Shown: piece by piece, positions 28,354 through 38,637 of the stretch
Layout of the letters: each line of letters starts with the position of its first letter
Position numbering within the stretch: position 1 is the first letter of the stretch
DNA from: Lysobacter soyae
GTDB lineage: Bacteria; Pseudomonadota; Gammaproteobacteria; Xanthomonadales; Xanthomonadaceae
Direction of reading: 5' to 3'
Assembly (NCBI RefSeq): GCF_019551435.1
Contig: NZ_CP080544.1
Coordinates: 372,001 to 436,000 of the forward strand
DNA: 64,000 nucleotides
Position numbers and translations under genes: made by a program
Notes under the pieces: generated by a model
What the model saw: the letters and a program-made list of their open reading frames with translations, nothing else
Databases searched by the model: none
Told to the model about the DNA's origin: nothing

Positions 28354-30879
28354 TTAGAACGGTGGTGCGTCGTCGTTGCTCGCCGTCTTGCTCACCCGTT
28401 TGGTGACTTTCTTGGTGGCGGTTTTTTTCGTCGCGGTTTTTGTTGTGGCTTTCTTGGCGGTCTTCTTGGTGGCCTTTTTCGCCGTCTTTTTTGTCGCTTT
28501 CTTGGTCGCGGCCTTCTTGGCCGGCGCCTTCTTTGTTGCCGTCTTCTTTGCGGTCGCTTTCTTTGCGACCTTCTTACCCCAACCCTTGCGCACCGGTTTG
28601 CCGGTTTCGGCCAGCAGTTGGGTGACTTCGTCCAAGGTCAGTGAGGCGGGCTCGCGATCTTTCGGTATCTTGCCGTTCATCGCGCCATCGCTGATGTACG
28701 GGCCGAAGCGCCCGTTCAACACTTGGATTTCGCTGCCTTCGAACGACTTGATGATGCGATTGCGCGCGATCTCTTCCTTTTCCTCAATCAAGAACACGGC
28801 GCGATCGAAATCGATCTTGTACGGATCATCTTCCTTTTTCAAAGACGCATAGGTACTGCCGCGCTTGGCGAAGGGTCCGAAGCGACCGATGCCGACCGTG
28901 ACCACTTCACCGTTGGATTCACCCAGCGTGCGCGGCATGTCGAACAGCTTGAGCGCCGCGTCGAGCGTGATCGAATAAATACTCTGGCCCGGTTGCAGCG
29001 AGGCGAACTTCGGTTTTTCCTCATCTTCGACCGTACCGATTTGTACCATCGGGCCGAATCGGCCAATGCGCGCACTGACCGGTTTGCCGCTGACCGGATC
29101 GGTACCGAGCACCACCGCGCTGCCCGCGTCGGTGCGATCAACGCTTTCGGTTTTGACGTCCACCAATTCCTTGAACGGTCCCCAGAATTTCTCGAGCAAA
29201 GGCACCCATTGCTCTTCGCCGCGGCTGACCGCGTCGAGCTCGTCTTCCATTTTTGCGGTGAAGTCGTAGTCGACGTAGCGGGTGAAGTGCGCACTCAAGA
29301 AGTTCGAAACGGCACGACCGACATCGGTGGGTCGGAACGCGCGGCCTTCCATTTCCGCGTACTTGCGGAACAGCAGTGTTTGAATGATGGAGGCATAGGT
29401 GGAAGGACGGCCGATGCCGAACTCTTCCAAGGCTTTCACCAACGACGCTTCGGTATATCGCGGCGGCGGCTGCGTGAAATGTTGATCCGTGTGCACGCTG
29501 CCGAGCGGCACGTTGTCACCCGGCTTCATCGCCGGCAACTTGCGCCCTTCGTCATCGTCGTCGGCGGCTTTGGCATCTTTGCCTTCTTCGTACACCGACA
29601 AGAACCCCGGCACGACCACAGTGGTGCCGGAGGCGCGGAACACATGTTCGGAACCGGCAGACAATTCCACCGACACGGTGTTGAGTGTGGCCGGAATCAT
29701 TTGCGATGCAACGGCACGCTTCCAAATCAAGTCGTACAACTTGCGTTCGTCATCGGTCAGGAACCTCGCCAATTGCGCCGGCGTGCGCAATGCCGAGGTC
29801 GGGCGGACCGCTTCGTGCGCCTCTTGGGCGTTCTTGGATTTGGTTTGATAGAAGTTCGGCTTGTCGGGGAGCGACTGCGTGCCGAAATCGCGCGCGATCA
29901 CATCGCGGATGTCGGCGAGCGCTTCTTGCGAAAGGCTGACCGAGTCGGTACGCATATAAGAGATCAGGCCGACCGTGCCTTCTTCGCCGATGGCCACACC
30001 TTCATACAGTTTCTGCGCGACCTGCATGGTACGGCGCGTGGTGAAACCGAGCTTTCGCGACGCTTCCTGTTGCAGGGTGGAAGTTGTGAACGGCGGCGAC
30101 GGGCGGCGTTTGCGCTCTTTGCTGGCGACGTCGGTGACATGCAGGCGTCCGCCCGCTGCCTTGACGATGCGCTCGCGCGCCGCTTCCGCGGTGTCGCCGT
30201 CGGTAATGGTGAACTGTTCGAACTTGGCGCCATCGAGCTTCACCAATTTCGCGGTGAAGTTCTGCGACGGATGCGCACACTCCGCTTCAATCGACCAATA
30301 TTCGCGCGCGATGAAGGCTTCGATTTCTTCTTCGCGCTCGACAATCATCCGAAGCGCAGGTGACTGCACGCGCCCCGCCGACAAACCGCGTTGCACTTTG
30401 CGCCACAGCACCGGCGACAAATTGAAACCGACGAGATAGTCGAGCGCGCGGCGCGCCTGTTGCGCATCCACCAACGGCGCGGCAATTTGACGCGGTTGGG
30501 CTATGGCTTCCTTGATCGCACGTGGCGTGATTTCCGTAAAGATCACCCGATGCAAAGGTTTGTCTTTCAGCAGTTTGCGTTCGGCCAAGATCTCGGCAAT
30601 GTGCCAACTGATGGCTTCACCTTCGCGATCCGGGTCAGTCGCCAGAAAAATGTCGTCGGCGGTCTTTGCGGCGCGGGCGATGGCATCGACATGTTTTTCG
30701 TTCTTCTCGATCAAGTCGTAGCGCATCTTGAAGCCATGCGCGGGATCGACCGCCCCTTCCTTCGGTACCAGGTCGCGCACGTGCCCGTAGCTGGCAAGAA
30801 CGGTGAAGTCCTTCCCCAGGTACTTGTTGATGGTCTTCGCTTTCGCGGGAGACTCGACGATGAGCAGGTGTTTCGACAT
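28354..30879 (-). CDS. topA: DNA topoisomerase I
   Basis: An 841-residue type IA topoisomerase that removes negative supercoils. It has the Toprim start HLLIVESPAKAKTINKYLG, LATDPDREGEAISWH, and the active-site Tyr in GLISYMRTDSVSLS (about residue 310). The C-terminal part has three topoisomerase repeats (ARIGRFGPMVQIG, VGIGRFGPFAKRG, NGRFGPYISDG), then a tail of about 60 residues dominated by Lys, Ala and Thr. E. coli TopA has Cys4 zinc fingers there; none is seen here. Confidence 0.96.
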   Translation of the reverse strand: MSKHLLIVESPAKAKTINKYLGKDFTVLASYGHVRDLVPKEGAVDPAHGFKMRYDLIEKNEKHVDAIARAAKTADDIFLATDPDREGEAISWHIAEILAERKLLKDKPLHRVIFTEITPRAIKEAIAQPRQIAAPLVDAQQARRALDYLVGFNLSPVLWRKVQRGLSAGRVQSPALRMIVEREEEIEAFIAREYWSIEAECAHPSQNFTAKLVKLDGAKFEQFTITDGDTAEAARERIVKAAGGRLHVTDVASKERKRRPSPPFTTSTLQQEASRKLGFTTRRTMQVAQKLYEGVAIGEEGTVGLISYMRTDSVSLSQEALADIRDVIARDFGTQSLPDKPNFYQTKSKNAQEAHEAVRPTSALRTPAQLARFLTDDERKLYDLIWKRAVASQMIPATLNTVSVELSAGSEHVFRASGTTVVVPGFLSVYEEGKDAKAADDDDEGRKLPAMKPGDNVPLGSVHTDQHFTQPPPRYTEASLVKALEEFGIGRPSTYASIIQTLLFRKYAEMEGRAFRPTDVGRAVSNFLSAHFTRYVDYDFTAKMEDELDAVSRGEEQWVPLLEKFWGPFKELVDVKTESVDRTDAGSAVVLGTDPVSGKPVSARIGRFGPMVQIGTVEDEEKPKFASLQPGQSIYSITLDAALKLFDMPRTLGESNGEVVTVGIGRFGPFAKRGSTYASLKKEDDPYKIDFDRAVFLIEEKEEIARNRIIKSFEGSEIQVLNGRFGPYISDGAMNGKIPKDREPASLTLDEVTQLLAETGKPVRKGWGKKVAKKATAKKTATKKAPAKKAATKKATKKTAKKATKKTAKKATTKTATKKTATKKVTKRVSKTASNDDAPPF

Positions 30880-30967
30880 GTGTTCGGTTCCAGGTGCCGC
30901 GCAGGTGGGCGCAGGCAGACAATGATGCGGGAACGCCCGGATGGGTCCGGGCGCTCTCGACTTCCTA

Positions 30968-30973
30968 TTTATA
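30968..30973 (-). promoter_or_regulatory. Possible topA -10 element
   Basis: On the minus strand a TATAAA lies about 90 bp upstream of the topA ATG in the 147-bp smg-topA spacer. A TTGACA is also present (30998-31003), but its 24-nt spacing is too long for a sigma-70 pair. The call therefore rests on the -10 alone. Confidence 0.35.
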
Positions 30974-31026
30974 GTGGAATCACGTTGGAGGGCGGTCTGT
31001 CAAGCGGGAAAACCCGCAAGCCGCAC

Positions 31027-31503
31027 TCAATGCACCGATTCGGGGTCTTCCTCGCACATCTGGGTTTCCATCCAGGCGTAGGCGGCTTCCGAGCCGGGCT
31101 GGTTGAAAAGCACCATCAAAACGACCCATTTCATGTCGTCGAGGTCAATTTCGTCCTGGTCCAAGGCCATGGCCCGGTCCACCACGCGTTCACGCTGGGA
31201 CGGCGAGAGCACGCCTTGTTGTTCCAAATAGGTTAGGAAACCGCGGCTTTCGACGTCGAACTTCGTCAATTCGGGGCCGAAAAACACGCGAGTGGGGCCG
31301 ATATTGCCGGTGTGGGTGGCGGTCATGGGCCGCTCTTCGGCCAATCCTTCCAGCCATTCGAATGCACGGTGGATCTCGGCGGGGCTGAAACCGGCACCGA
31401 TCAAAGTGCTTTGGAGCGAGTCGCGATCGCGGCCGAGATCGGTGTCCGCGGTGAAGTAATGCTCAAAAAGGTATAGCAGTACGTCCAGAATGCTTTCCTT
31501 CAT
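31027..31503 (-). CDS. smg: Smg/DUF494 family protein
   Basis: A 158-residue Smg protein, conserved next to dprA; its role is not firmly established. Landmarks are [16 protein letters not shown] at the start, [16 protein letters not shown], and the C-terminal [19 protein letters not shown]. The ATG at 31503 is preceded by AGGAGGGGTC, a strong ribosome-binding site. It follows dprA by 40 nt. Confidence 0.92.
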   Translation of the reverse strand: MKESILDVLLYLFEHYFTADTDLGRDRDSLQSTLIGAGFSPAEIHRAFEWLEGLAEERPMTATHTGNIGPTRVFFGPELTKFDVESRGFLTYLEQQGVLSPSQRERVVDRAMALDQDEIDLDDMKWVVLMVLFNQPGSEAAYAWMETQMCEEDPESVH

Positions 31504-31543
31504 GACCCCTCCTGTCGCCGAGCCGGCGTGATGATTCCGCGTT

Positions 31544-32701
31544 CTACACCCTTGCTGGAAGCTTCCGGCGGTAGCGGCCGAAGTACTGTTCGACCCGTCC
31601 ATCCAATTCCATTCCAAGCAGAATGGGGCCAATTTCCGGATACGTCAATCCGCTTCGAAGAATCAGCTCATCCATAGGGGTGGGGTCATCGCCCAGCGAT
31701 GACCACAGCAGCTTGTGGTCGGTGGGCCAGTCGGCGGGTGCCGCCGAGAGGTTGGCGGCGACCCCGGTTGGGATCGCTTCCGGCGTCGCGACCGCTGACA
31801 GTTGGGCGCGCAATTCGGCCGACAGACCGGCCATGACATCGGCCGGGGACGTCGCAAGCCCGGCCCCTTCGCGGATCAAGCGATGGCAGCCTGCCGCAGC
31901 CAAATTCCGTACTGAGCCGGGCACGGCGAACACATCGCGTCCGGCCTCGGCTGCCAGCCTCGCGCTGATCAGGGCACCCGAGCGTTCGCGTGCCTCGACG
32001 ACGACGGTGGCCAGGGCCAGCGACGCCACGATGCGGTTGCGGTCGGGGAAGTGCGTGCGCTGTGGGTGGGTGCCGGGCGGATATTCGGACAGCAAAAGGC
32101 CCTCCTCGGCAACACTGCGCATCAGCCGGGCGTTACCGGTCGGGAAAGCGATATCGGGGCCGCAGCCGAGAACCGCGATGGTTTTCCCAAGGAGCGGCAG
32201 CGCCGCCGCATGGGCAGCAGCATCAATGCCGGCTGCAAGGCCGCTGATTACGCAAAGGCCGGCCTGCGCAAAGCCTTGGGCGAATTCCGCGGCGATGTCG
32301 ATGCCCATTGGCGTGGGCGTACGGCTTCCCACCACGGCAATGCCAGGGGCGCTGAGCAAGGCGGCTTCTCCCTCGCCGAATAACAGCATCGGCGGCGAGG
32401 GCGATTCCGCCAGCCGAGCCGGGTAGGCCTGCGCCCCGAACGGCAGGACAAACCGCCGCGCGTTTCCACTGAGCCAAACGGTGACAGATTCGACCAATGC
32501 CGGCAGTGCGCAAGTGGAAAGGGCGACCTCGAGCTCGCGGGGCAGCGGTGTTCTGCCAAGCAGGGCACGGCGCCCGCTGCGCCAAGGCTGCCAGCCGCCG
32601 GCAGCGGTGATGGCGTCACGCAATGGCGCGCGGCGACCGCGCAGATGCAAGAACCGCAAAGCGGCTTCGATGTCTTCAGTGGGATGGCGTGCAGTCAGCA
32701 T
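31544..32701 (-). CDS. dprA: DNA processing protein DprA (Smf)
   Basis: A 385-residue protein that binds incoming single-stranded DNA and loads RecA during transformation. It has an N-terminal SAM-like region, the Rossmann-fold core with [49 protein letters not shown] and [13 protein letters not shown], and a C-terminal winged-helix part ([28 protein letters not shown], read across its two ends). The arginine usual in GxARGID is Ala here. Confidence 0.93.
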   Translation of the reverse strand: MLTARHPTEDIEAALRFLHLRGRRAPLRDAITAAGGWQPWRSGRRALLGRTPLPRELEVALSTCALPALVESVTVWLSGNARRFVLPFGAQAYPARLAESPSPPMLLFGEGEAALLSAPGIAVVGSRTPTPMGIDIAAEFAQGFAQAGLCVISGLAAGIDAAAHAAALPLLGKTIAVLGCGPDIAFPTGNARLMRSVAEEGLLLSEYPPGTHPQRTHFPDRNRIVASLALATVVVEARERSGALISARLAAEAGRDVFAVPGSVRNLAAAGCHRLIREGAGLATSPADVMAGLSAELRAQLSAVATPEAIPTGVAANLSAAPADWPTDHKLLWSSLGDDPTPMDELILRSGLTYPEIGPILLGMELDGRVEQYFGRYRRKLPARV

Positions 32702-32727
32702 GCCCCCATGATTTCGCCTAAATGCAA

Positions 32728-32747
32728 ACGGCGCCCTAAGGCGCCGT
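32728..32747 (-). terminator. Terminator of the LysM gene
   Basis: An 8-bp perfect stem (ACGGCGCC / GGCGCCGT) with a CTAA loop. On the minus strand it is followed by TTTGCATTT. It lies between the LysM gene end and the dprA start. Confidence 0.65.
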
Positions 32748-32775
32748 CTGTTTCAGCTGTCGGTGGAGTCCGAAC

Positions 32776-33957
32776 TCAGTAGGCTGCGTCCGGGTGTTTC
32801 AGCTCATAGCCCACGCGTGCGGGTTTGATGCTGTCCATGATCAATGCGTAAGCCATTTTGTCGAAGGTGCGGAACACCATCGCATGTCCGGCGAACTCGT
32901 CCGGCAAACGGACCTTGGCACCGTCCGACACGGATTCTTCTGTGCGGAAGCCGCGGTGATAGCGATCCGCCACGCGGTCCACCTTGTTGGCGCCGACGCG
33001 CCACAACGAGAACACGGTGCCGTTATCGATACCGTCTTGCGCACCGAGCGAAATGGCGATCACGTCACGCGGGCCACCAGTGGAGAACATGTCTGCCACG
33101 GCCACGATGCGGCCACGGCCGTATTCGGTGGTTTGCTTCGGCGGATGGGGCATGAAGTACAAGTCGTACGGCTGTGCGTCGACCGGAACGATGCGATCGC
33201 CTTCGCGGATTTCCTTGATCGGATCATCCACACGGAGGGTCGAGGCTTCAATACCGCCAACTTCGCCACGGGTCATCGTGGCCACACCGACCTTTTGCAT
33301 TTCATAGCCGAGCAGTTCGTGACCCTTGTCCGGCGTGATCGCGTTGGTCCAGAAGGTTTTGCCATCCGGAATCACGTTGCCTTGGAAGTCGAGGTCTTTG
33401 CGCCAATGGATATCGCAGCACATGGTGCGGTCCAGACGCGAGAACTTATAGGTGGGACGCAGAATCTGGAAGCGGCGACCGACATCGCTTGATGCGAGGC
33501 CACGCGCATACACCACTTGGCCGGACACGCCGCGCAATTGGTCTTCTTCGATACCGACCACATAGGGTAGGGTGCGATAGCTTTCGTCCATCACCCGCAG
33601 GTCTTTCAAGAACGGCTCGATTTCCGATAACGGAATGGCGCCGATGGCATTACCCGTGCGCGGACCGGCTTGGACGCCGACGCGATTCAGGTAGGCCAGG
33701 CTCAAGACGTCGCCCGGATAAATCAAATGCGGGTTCTTGACTTGCGGATTGGCTTGCCAGATTTCAGGCCACAGCCACGGCCGCTTCAGGAAGCGTCCGG
33801 CAATATCCCAGAGGGTATCGCCCTTTTTCACCACGTAGGTGTCCGGATGGTCGCCACGCAGTTCAACTGCGGCGAGCCCGGCGGTGGCAAGCGATACGGC
33901 CAAAACCGCCGCGCACACGCGCACCGGTGTCTTCAAACGCGTGAGAATGCCGTGCAT
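32776..33957 (-). CDS. LysM-domain exported protein
   Basis: A 393-residue protein with a signal peptide (TPVRVCAAVLAVSLATAGLAA). A LysM peptidoglycan-binding domain follows at about residues 38-90 (TYVVKKGDTLWDIAGRFLK, WPEIWQANPQVKNP, LIYPGDVLSL). The rest, about 300 residues, is a uniform domain common to the LysM proteins found upstream of dprA in gammaproteobacteria and has no assigned activity. The ATG at 33957 follows a GGGGAG. It diverges from def with a 149-bp control region between them, where no clear promoter pair was recognised. Confidence 0.85.
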   Translation of the reverse strand: MHGILTRLKTPVRVCAAVLAVSLATAGLAAVELRGDHPDTYVVKKGDTLWDIAGRFLKRPWLWPEIWQANPQVKNPHLIYPGDVLSLAYLNRVGVQAGPRTGNAIGAIPLSEIEPFLKDLRVMDESYRTLPYVVGIEEDQLRGVSGQVVYARGLASSDVGRRFQILRPTYKFSRLDRTMCCDIHWRKDLDFQGNVIPDGKTFWTNAITPDKGHELLGYEMQKVGVATMTRGEVGGIEASTLRVDDPIKEIREGDRIVPVDAQPYDLYFMPHPPKQTTEYGRGRIVAVADMFSTGGPRDVIAISLGAQDGIDNGTVFSLWRVGANKVDRVADRYHRGFRTEESVSDGAKVRLPDEFAGHAMVFRTFDKMAYALIMDSIKPARVGYELKHPDAAY

Positions 33958-34106
33958 GGGCACACTCCCCTTTTCTAATTTCCCCAATCAGGACTTACAT
34001 TTACATCACATTCTTCACGTTTAGACAAGCCTCTGACCACAATTTCGATACACTTGGATCAATTCCGCGACGCACGGTCGCGTATTGAGCACCTCCGGAG
34101 ACACCC

Positions 34107-34619
34107 ATGGCCTTGCTGCCAATCCTTGAATTCCCTGACGCGCGCCTGCGCACCAAGGCCGTCGCGGTCGCGGTTGACGCCATCACCACCCCCGAATTCC
34201 AAACCCGCCTCGATGACATGTTCGAAACCATGTACGACGCGCCGGGTATCGGTCTTGCCGCCAGCCAGGTCGATGTGCACGAGCGTTTCATGGTGATTGA
34301 CGTCTCCGAAGAGAACGATGCGCCGCTGGTCTTCATCAATCCGGAAATTCTCGCCAAAGACGGCGAGCAGGTGTATCAAGAAGGCTGCTTGTCGGTGCCG
34401 GGTATTTTTGCCGATGTCACCCGCGCTAACGAAATCGTGGTGCGTGCGCATGGTCGCGACGGTCAGGCATTTGAAATGAAGGCCGACGGTTTGCTCGCGG
34501 TGTGCATCCAGCATGAAATGGATCATCTCGATGGCAAGTTGTTCGTCGACTATCTTTCGCCGCTCAAACGCGAAATGGTGAAACGCAAGCTCGCCAAGCG
34601 CGCCAAAGACGCGGCCTGA
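34107..34619 (+). CDS. def: Peptide deformylase
   Basis: Removes the formyl group from nascent N-terminal methionine. The 170-residue enzyme has all three metal-site motifs: GIGLAASQ (about residue 50), EGCLSVPG (about 95) and QHEMDHLDG (about 137), with the Cys and two His ligands intact. It is the first gene of def-fmt-rsmB and is followed by fmt after 1 nt. Confidence 0.97.
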   Translation: MALLPILEFPDARLRTKAVAVAVDAITTPEFQTRLDDMFETMYDAPGIGLAASQVDVHERFMVIDVSEENDAPLVFINPEILAKDGEQVYQEGCLSVPGIFADVTRANEIVVRAHGRDGQAFEMKADGLLAVCIQHEMDHLDGKLFVDYLSPLKREMVKRKLAKRAKDAA

Positions 34620-34620
34620 T

Positions 34621-35556
34621 ATGGCGCTGCGTGTTGTGTTTGCCGGCACCCCGGACTTCGCGGTGCCGAGTTTGCGTGCAGCCGCCACGCGTGCCGAAGT
34701 GATCGCCGTTTACACCCAACCGGACCGACCCGCGGGCCGCGGTCGCGCGCTGATGCCGTCGCCGGTCAAGAAAGAAGCTTTGCTGCGCGGCATTCCGGTG
34801 TTCCAACCGGAAAATCTGAAATCGCAAATTACCAAGGATGCATTACGCGCCTTGAAGCCGGATTTGATGATCGTCGTGGCTTACGGGCTGATCTTGCCGA
34901 AATCGGTGTTGGAGATACCGGGTGGCGGTTGTTGGAATGTGCACGCCTCGATGCTGCCGCGCTGGCGCGGCGCCGCACCGATTCAACGTGCGATTGAAGC
35001 AGGCGATACGCGCACCGGTGTGTGCCTGATGCAAATGGAAGCGGGTCTCGACACCGGTCCGGTGTTGTTGTCGAACGAGACCGAGATCGGCGCGAATGAA
35101 ACCGGTGGCGAGCTACATGACCGCTTGGCGGAGCTGGGCGCGCGCACCTTGTCCGATGCTTTGGCATTGACCTCGATGGGCATGCGTCTGCAGCCGGTGG
35201 TGCAAGCCGAAGAAGGCGTGACCTACGCGCACAAGTTGGACAAAGCCGAAGCGCGTTTGGATTGGCAATCCAGCGCGACGACATTGGCGAACAAGGTGCG
35301 TGCATTCAATCCTTGGCCGATGGCGGACGCCATGCTCGCGGGCGAGCGCGTACGCATCCACTCTGCCATTGCGGTGCCGCTAGCGCGCGCCGTTGCGCCG
35401 GGAGAGATTGTGCAAGCAGACCGTCACGGCATTGATATCGCCTGCGCCGACGGCGCGTTGCGCATCCGAACCTTGCAGCGTGAAGGAGGCCGGATGATTA
35501 CTGCGGCCGATTTCGTCAACGCGCGCCGCGATTTGCAATTGCCCAGTCCGCAATGA
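34621..35556 (+). CDS. fmt: Methionyl-tRNA formyltransferase
   Basis: Formylates initiator Met-tRNA with 10-formyltetrahydrofolate. The 311-residue protein begins [16 protein letters not shown] and contains [18 protein letters not shown], with the catalytic Asn/His region, and [13 protein letters not shown]; the C-terminal OB-like domain is complete. It overlaps rsmB by 4 nt (ATGA). Confidence 0.97.
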   Translation: MALRVVFAGTPDFAVPSLRAAATRAEVIAVYTQPDRPAGRGRALMPSPVKKEALLRGIPVFQPENLKSQITKDALRALKPDLMIVVAYGLILPKSVLEIPGGGCWNVHASMLPRWRGAAPIQRAIEAGDTRTGVCLMQMEAGLDTGPVLLSNETEIGANETGGELHDRLAELGARTLSDALALTSMGMRLQPVVQAEEGVTYAHKLDKAEARLDWQSSATTLANKVRAFNPWPMADAMLAGERVRIHSAIAVPLARAVAPGEIVQADRHGIDIACADGALRIRTLQREGGRMITAADFVNARRDLQLPSPQ

Positions 35557-36854
35557 ATCACGACCGTCAGCCGGGTGTCGCCAGCCGCGTCGCCGCAGCG
35601 CAGGTCGCAGATCAAATTTTGCATCGCGGCGCATCGCTGAAAGCGGCAATGAACACCGTATTGCCGAAGTTCAAAGATGTACGCGATCGTGCTTTGGTCG
35701 AGGCGATGGTGTTTGCCGTCGTGCGGCAGCATGCGCGCTATGCGGACGCGTTGGAACAATGGATGTCGCGACCCCTCGCGGAGCGCGATGGGGTTTTGCG
35801 CAGTTTGTTGTATGTCGGCTTTGCGCAATTGGATGCGATGAAGTTGCCCGCGCACGCAGCACTGGATGCGACCGTCGAAGCGGTGCGACACATTCAGCGA
35901 CCGAAACATGCCGGCATGGTGAATGCCTTGCTGAGGCGCGCGCAACGCGACGGTATTCCCGGCGCCCCGTCACTGGCTTGGCCTGCGTGGTTGCGCGAGC
36001 GCGTAGCAACGGCATGGCCGGCACAGGCCGAATCGATTTTCGAACAGAGCGCGCTGCCGGCACCGCTTTGGCTACGCGTCAACGCCGACACGATGTCGGT
36101 TGAATCGCTGGTGGATGATTTGCGCGTGGAAGGCATCGACGCGCAGACGGATGCCGAGCTGCCGCAAGCAGTGCGCGTTGCCGAAAGTATTCCGGTGGCA
36201 CGCATTCCCGGTTTCGAGAACGGCGCTGTGACCGTTCAAGACGGCAGTGCGCAACATGTTGCACTGGCACTGACGCCCGCGTCCGGCTTGCGCATTTTGG
36301 ACGCTTGCGCGGCGCCGGGTGGCAAAGCGGCGCATCTTCACACGTTGATGCCCGACGCCAAGCTTCTTGCTTTGGATGTTGATCCACGGCGCGTACGGCG
36401 CATGCAGGACAGTTTCGAACGGATGCATCTCAACATCGAGACGCGCGCGGCCAATGCCTTGGACGTCGAAAGTTGGTGGGACGGCGCGTTGTTCGATGTC
36501 ATCGTGATTGATGCGCCGTGCTCAGCCACCGGCATCGTTCGCCGGCAACCGGATGTGCTGTTGCATCGTCGTGAACACGACCTTGCTGAGCTCACCGTTC
36601 TGCAGGCGAACTTGATGGACAACTTGTGGCGCGTGCTCAAGCCGGGCGGGGTGATGATCTACGCCACCTGCTCGATTTTGCCGGAAGAAAACGAAGATCA
36701 AGTCAGCGCTTTTTTATCCGGCACGCCGGATGCGCAGCTTCGCCCCTTGGATCATCGGTTCGGGCACGACACAGGCGCCGGCTCGCAGCGATTGACGGGC
36801 GAACGCGGCATGGATGGCTTTTTCATCGCACGTATAGAAAAATCCTGCCGATGA
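35553..36854 (+). CDS. rsmB: 16S rRNA (cytosine-967-C5) methyltransferase
   Basis: A 433-residue methyltransferase of the small ribosomal subunit. It has an N-terminal NusB-like domain ([18 protein letters not shown] to about residue 140), then the catalytic domain with the SAM loop [14 protein letters not shown], the Pro-Cys motif [16 protein letters not shown] and the second catalytic Cys in [16 protein letters not shown]. It overlaps the next gene by 4 nt. Confidence 0.95.
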   Translation: MNHDRQPGVASRVAAAQVADQILHRGASLKAAMNTVLPKFKDVRDRALVEAMVFAVVRQHARYADALEQWMSRPLAERDGVLRSLLYVGFAQLDAMKLPAHAALDATVEAVRHIQRPKHAGMVNALLRRAQRDGIPGAPSLAWPAWLRERVATAWPAQAESIFEQSALPAPLWLRVNADTMSVESLVDDLRVEGIDAQTDAELPQAVRVAESIPVARIPGFENGAVTVQDGSAQHVALALTPASGLRILDACAAPGGKAAHLHTLMPDAKLLALDVDPRRVRRMQDSFERMHLNIETRAANALDVESWWDGALFDVIVIDAPCSATGIVRRQPDVLLHRREHDLAELTVLQANLMDNLWRVLKPGGVMIYATCSILPEENEDQVSAFLSGTPDAQLRPLDHRFGHDTGAGSQRLTGERGMDGFFIARIEKSCR

Positions 36855-38533
36855 ACACACTCGCCAATTCCCGAAACACAGACCTCCGCACACGCGAGAC
36901 CTGGATTTTTTGGGGCATGGCGATCTTGATGATCGGTGTCGGCTTGGGGCTGCGTGACCCATGGCCGGCCGACGAACCGCGCTTCGCCTTGGTGGCGAAG
37001 CAGATGGTGGAAAGCGGCGACTGGTTGTTTCCGCATCGCGGTCACGAACTCTACGCCGACAAACCGCCGATGTTGATGTGGCTGCAGGCGATCCTGCTCA
37101 AGCTCACCGGCGAAATGCGCATTGCCTTCTTGCTGCCGTCATTGCTCGCGGCCTTGGGCACGCTCGCTTTGGTACGCGATCTCGCAACACGACTGTGGGA
37201 TCGCAGAGCAGGCATCTGGGCGGGCTGGCTGTTGCTGGTGGCGATGCAGTTCACCTATCAAGCCAAAAAGGCACAGATTGATCCGCTGGTGACTTTCCTC
37301 ATCACCTTGGCGAACTACGGCTTGTTGCGGCATCTTTTGCTGGGGCCGAATTGGCGCTGGTGGTGGATCGGCTGGGCTGCCGCCGGTCTCGGCACGATTA
37401 CCAAAGGCGTCGGCGCGGTGGCGTTGTTGATGTTGCTGCCGGCGATCGTGTTGTCTTTGCGCGGCGGGCATGTGCGTCTGCATGCACGTCGATGGCAATT
37501 TTGGTTGGGACCAATCATGTTTCTGGCTGCGATTGCGCTGTGGTTGGTGCCGATGGTGTGGGCGGTGCAGGCACGCAACACGCCCGAATACACCGCTTAC
37601 ATGAACAATATTTTGTTCAAGCAAACAGCGAAGCGCTACGCCGCGTCATGGCATCACGTGCAGCCGTGGTGGTACTTCATCGAAGTGGTGCTGACCCAGT
37701 GGTTGCCGCTGAGCTTGGCGTTGCCCTGGGCTCTACCGAAATGGTGGGAGCGCATCAAAGCATGCGATGCGCGTTTCATTCTGCCGCTGGCATGGATCGT
37801 GTTGATGATCGTGTTCTTCAGCATCCCGGCCGGCAAACGCGATGTCTACATCTTGCCGGCGCTGCCGATGTTTGCGCTCGCGCTTGCACCGTTGGCCGAT
37901 GACTTGCTGCAAAAAACCTGGCTGCAACGGTTGCTCGCGTTGTTCGCGGTATTGCTCACTGCGGGGCTGATTGTCGCCGGCGCTTTGCTGGCGTTTTCGA
38001 CGCAAAAATTCGAACTGAAACTGATGGCCGATCGCGGCTTGTCGTCCGGCGATGGTCTGGGCTGGATGTTGTTGGCGATGGGCGCGGCAGGCGTGCTCGC
38101 GTGCGCGTTGCATCTTCGCCGCCGTCCGGCGTTGGCGGTCTTCGGGGTGTTCGCCGGGATTTGGATGTTGTTCGGCGCGATCGGCTATCCGATTCTCAAC
38201 GACTCGTCTTCATCACGCGGTTTGATGCAGGAAGTCTCCCGCCGCATCGGGCCGCAGGCTGAGCTCGGATTGGTCGGCTGGAAAGAGCAAAACTTGTTGA
38301 TGGCAACGCGGCCCGCGGAAACTTTCGGATTTACACCGGACGCGGAAAAAGCGTTGGATCAAGCGGCCAAAGGGATTGCATGGGCAAAGCAAAAGCCGGC
38401 GCAACGTTGGCTGTTGATGCAAGACATCTCCACCCCCGACTGCATCCCGGCATCGTCACGCATGGCGCTGCAAAACGCCAACCGCCGGGGATGGTGGCTG
38501 GTGCGCGGTGACGCCGTCCAATCCTGCCCCTGA
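36851..38533 (+). CDS. ArnT-like glycosyltransferase family 39 membrane protein
   Basis: A 560-residue protein with about 12 membrane helices. The first outer loop contains the D/E pair typical of PMT/ArnT enzymes (DPWPADEPRFALVAKQM), then GHELYADKPPMLMWLQA. Such enzymes transfer a sugar from an undecaprenyl- or polyprenyl-phosphate donor to lipid A or protein on the periplasmic side. The donor is unknown, and no arnBCAD genes lie here. The ATG at 36851 overlaps the rsmB stop by 4 nt, suggesting co-transcription with def-fmt-rsmB. Confidence 0.85.
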   Translation: MNTLANSRNTDLRTRETWIFWGMAILMIGVGLGLRDPWPADEPRFALVAKQMVESGDWLFPHRGHELYADKPPMLMWLQAILLKLTGEMRIAFLLPSLLAALGTLALVRDLATRLWDRRAGIWAGWLLLVAMQFTYQAKKAQIDPLVTFLITLANYGLLRHLLLGPNWRWWWIGWAAAGLGTITKGVGAVALLMLLPAIVLSLRGGHVRLHARRWQFWLGPIMFLAAIALWLVPMVWAVQARNTPEYTAYMNNILFKQTAKRYAASWHHVQPWWYFIEVVLTQWLPLSLALPWALPKWWERIKACDARFILPLAWIVLMIVFFSIPAGKRDVYILPALPMFALALAPLADDLLQKTWLQRLLALFAVLLTAGLIVAGALLAFSTQKFELKLMADRGLSSGDGLGWMLLAMGAAGVLACALHLRRRPALAVFGVFAGIWMLFGAIGYPILNDSSSSRGLMQEVSRRIGPQAELGLVGWKEQNLLMATRPAETFGFTPDAEKALDQAAKGIAWAKQKPAQRWLLMQDISTPDCIPASSRMALQNANRRGWWLVRGDAVQSCP

Positions 38534-38537
38534 CAAT

Positions 38538-38613
38538 CTCCCTTCTCCACTGCGTGGAGAAGGGAGAGCTTCCCCTCTCCATCTCCGATGGAGAGGGTGC
38601 CCCCGAAGGGGGC
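38538..38613. repeat. Three tandem hairpins, REP-like intergenic repeat
   Basis: Three perfect hairpins in 76 bp: a 13-bp stem (38538-38566, CTCCCTTCTCCAC), an 11-bp stem (38573-38597, CCCTCTCCATC) and a 6-bp stem (38599-38613, GCCCCC), followed by GGGTGAGG. The CCCTCTCC...GGAGAGGG plus GGGTGAGG composition is like the short palindromic repeats scattered through Xanthomonadaceae genomes. It lies between convergent genes and may also end transcription. Confidence 0.7.
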
Positions 38614-38637
38614 GGGTGAGGCCCTCTTCGCCCCAAC

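Noticed and set aside
28723-30363. A 546-codon open frame antisense to topA
   Set aside because: Shadow of the topA reading frame; the product is Arg/His-rich with no recognisable domain and no ribosome-binding site.
30968-31003. TTGACA...TATAAA as a full sigma-70 promoter for topA
   Set aside because: The spacing is 24 nt, too long for a functional -35/-10 pair; only the -10 was kept, at low confidence.
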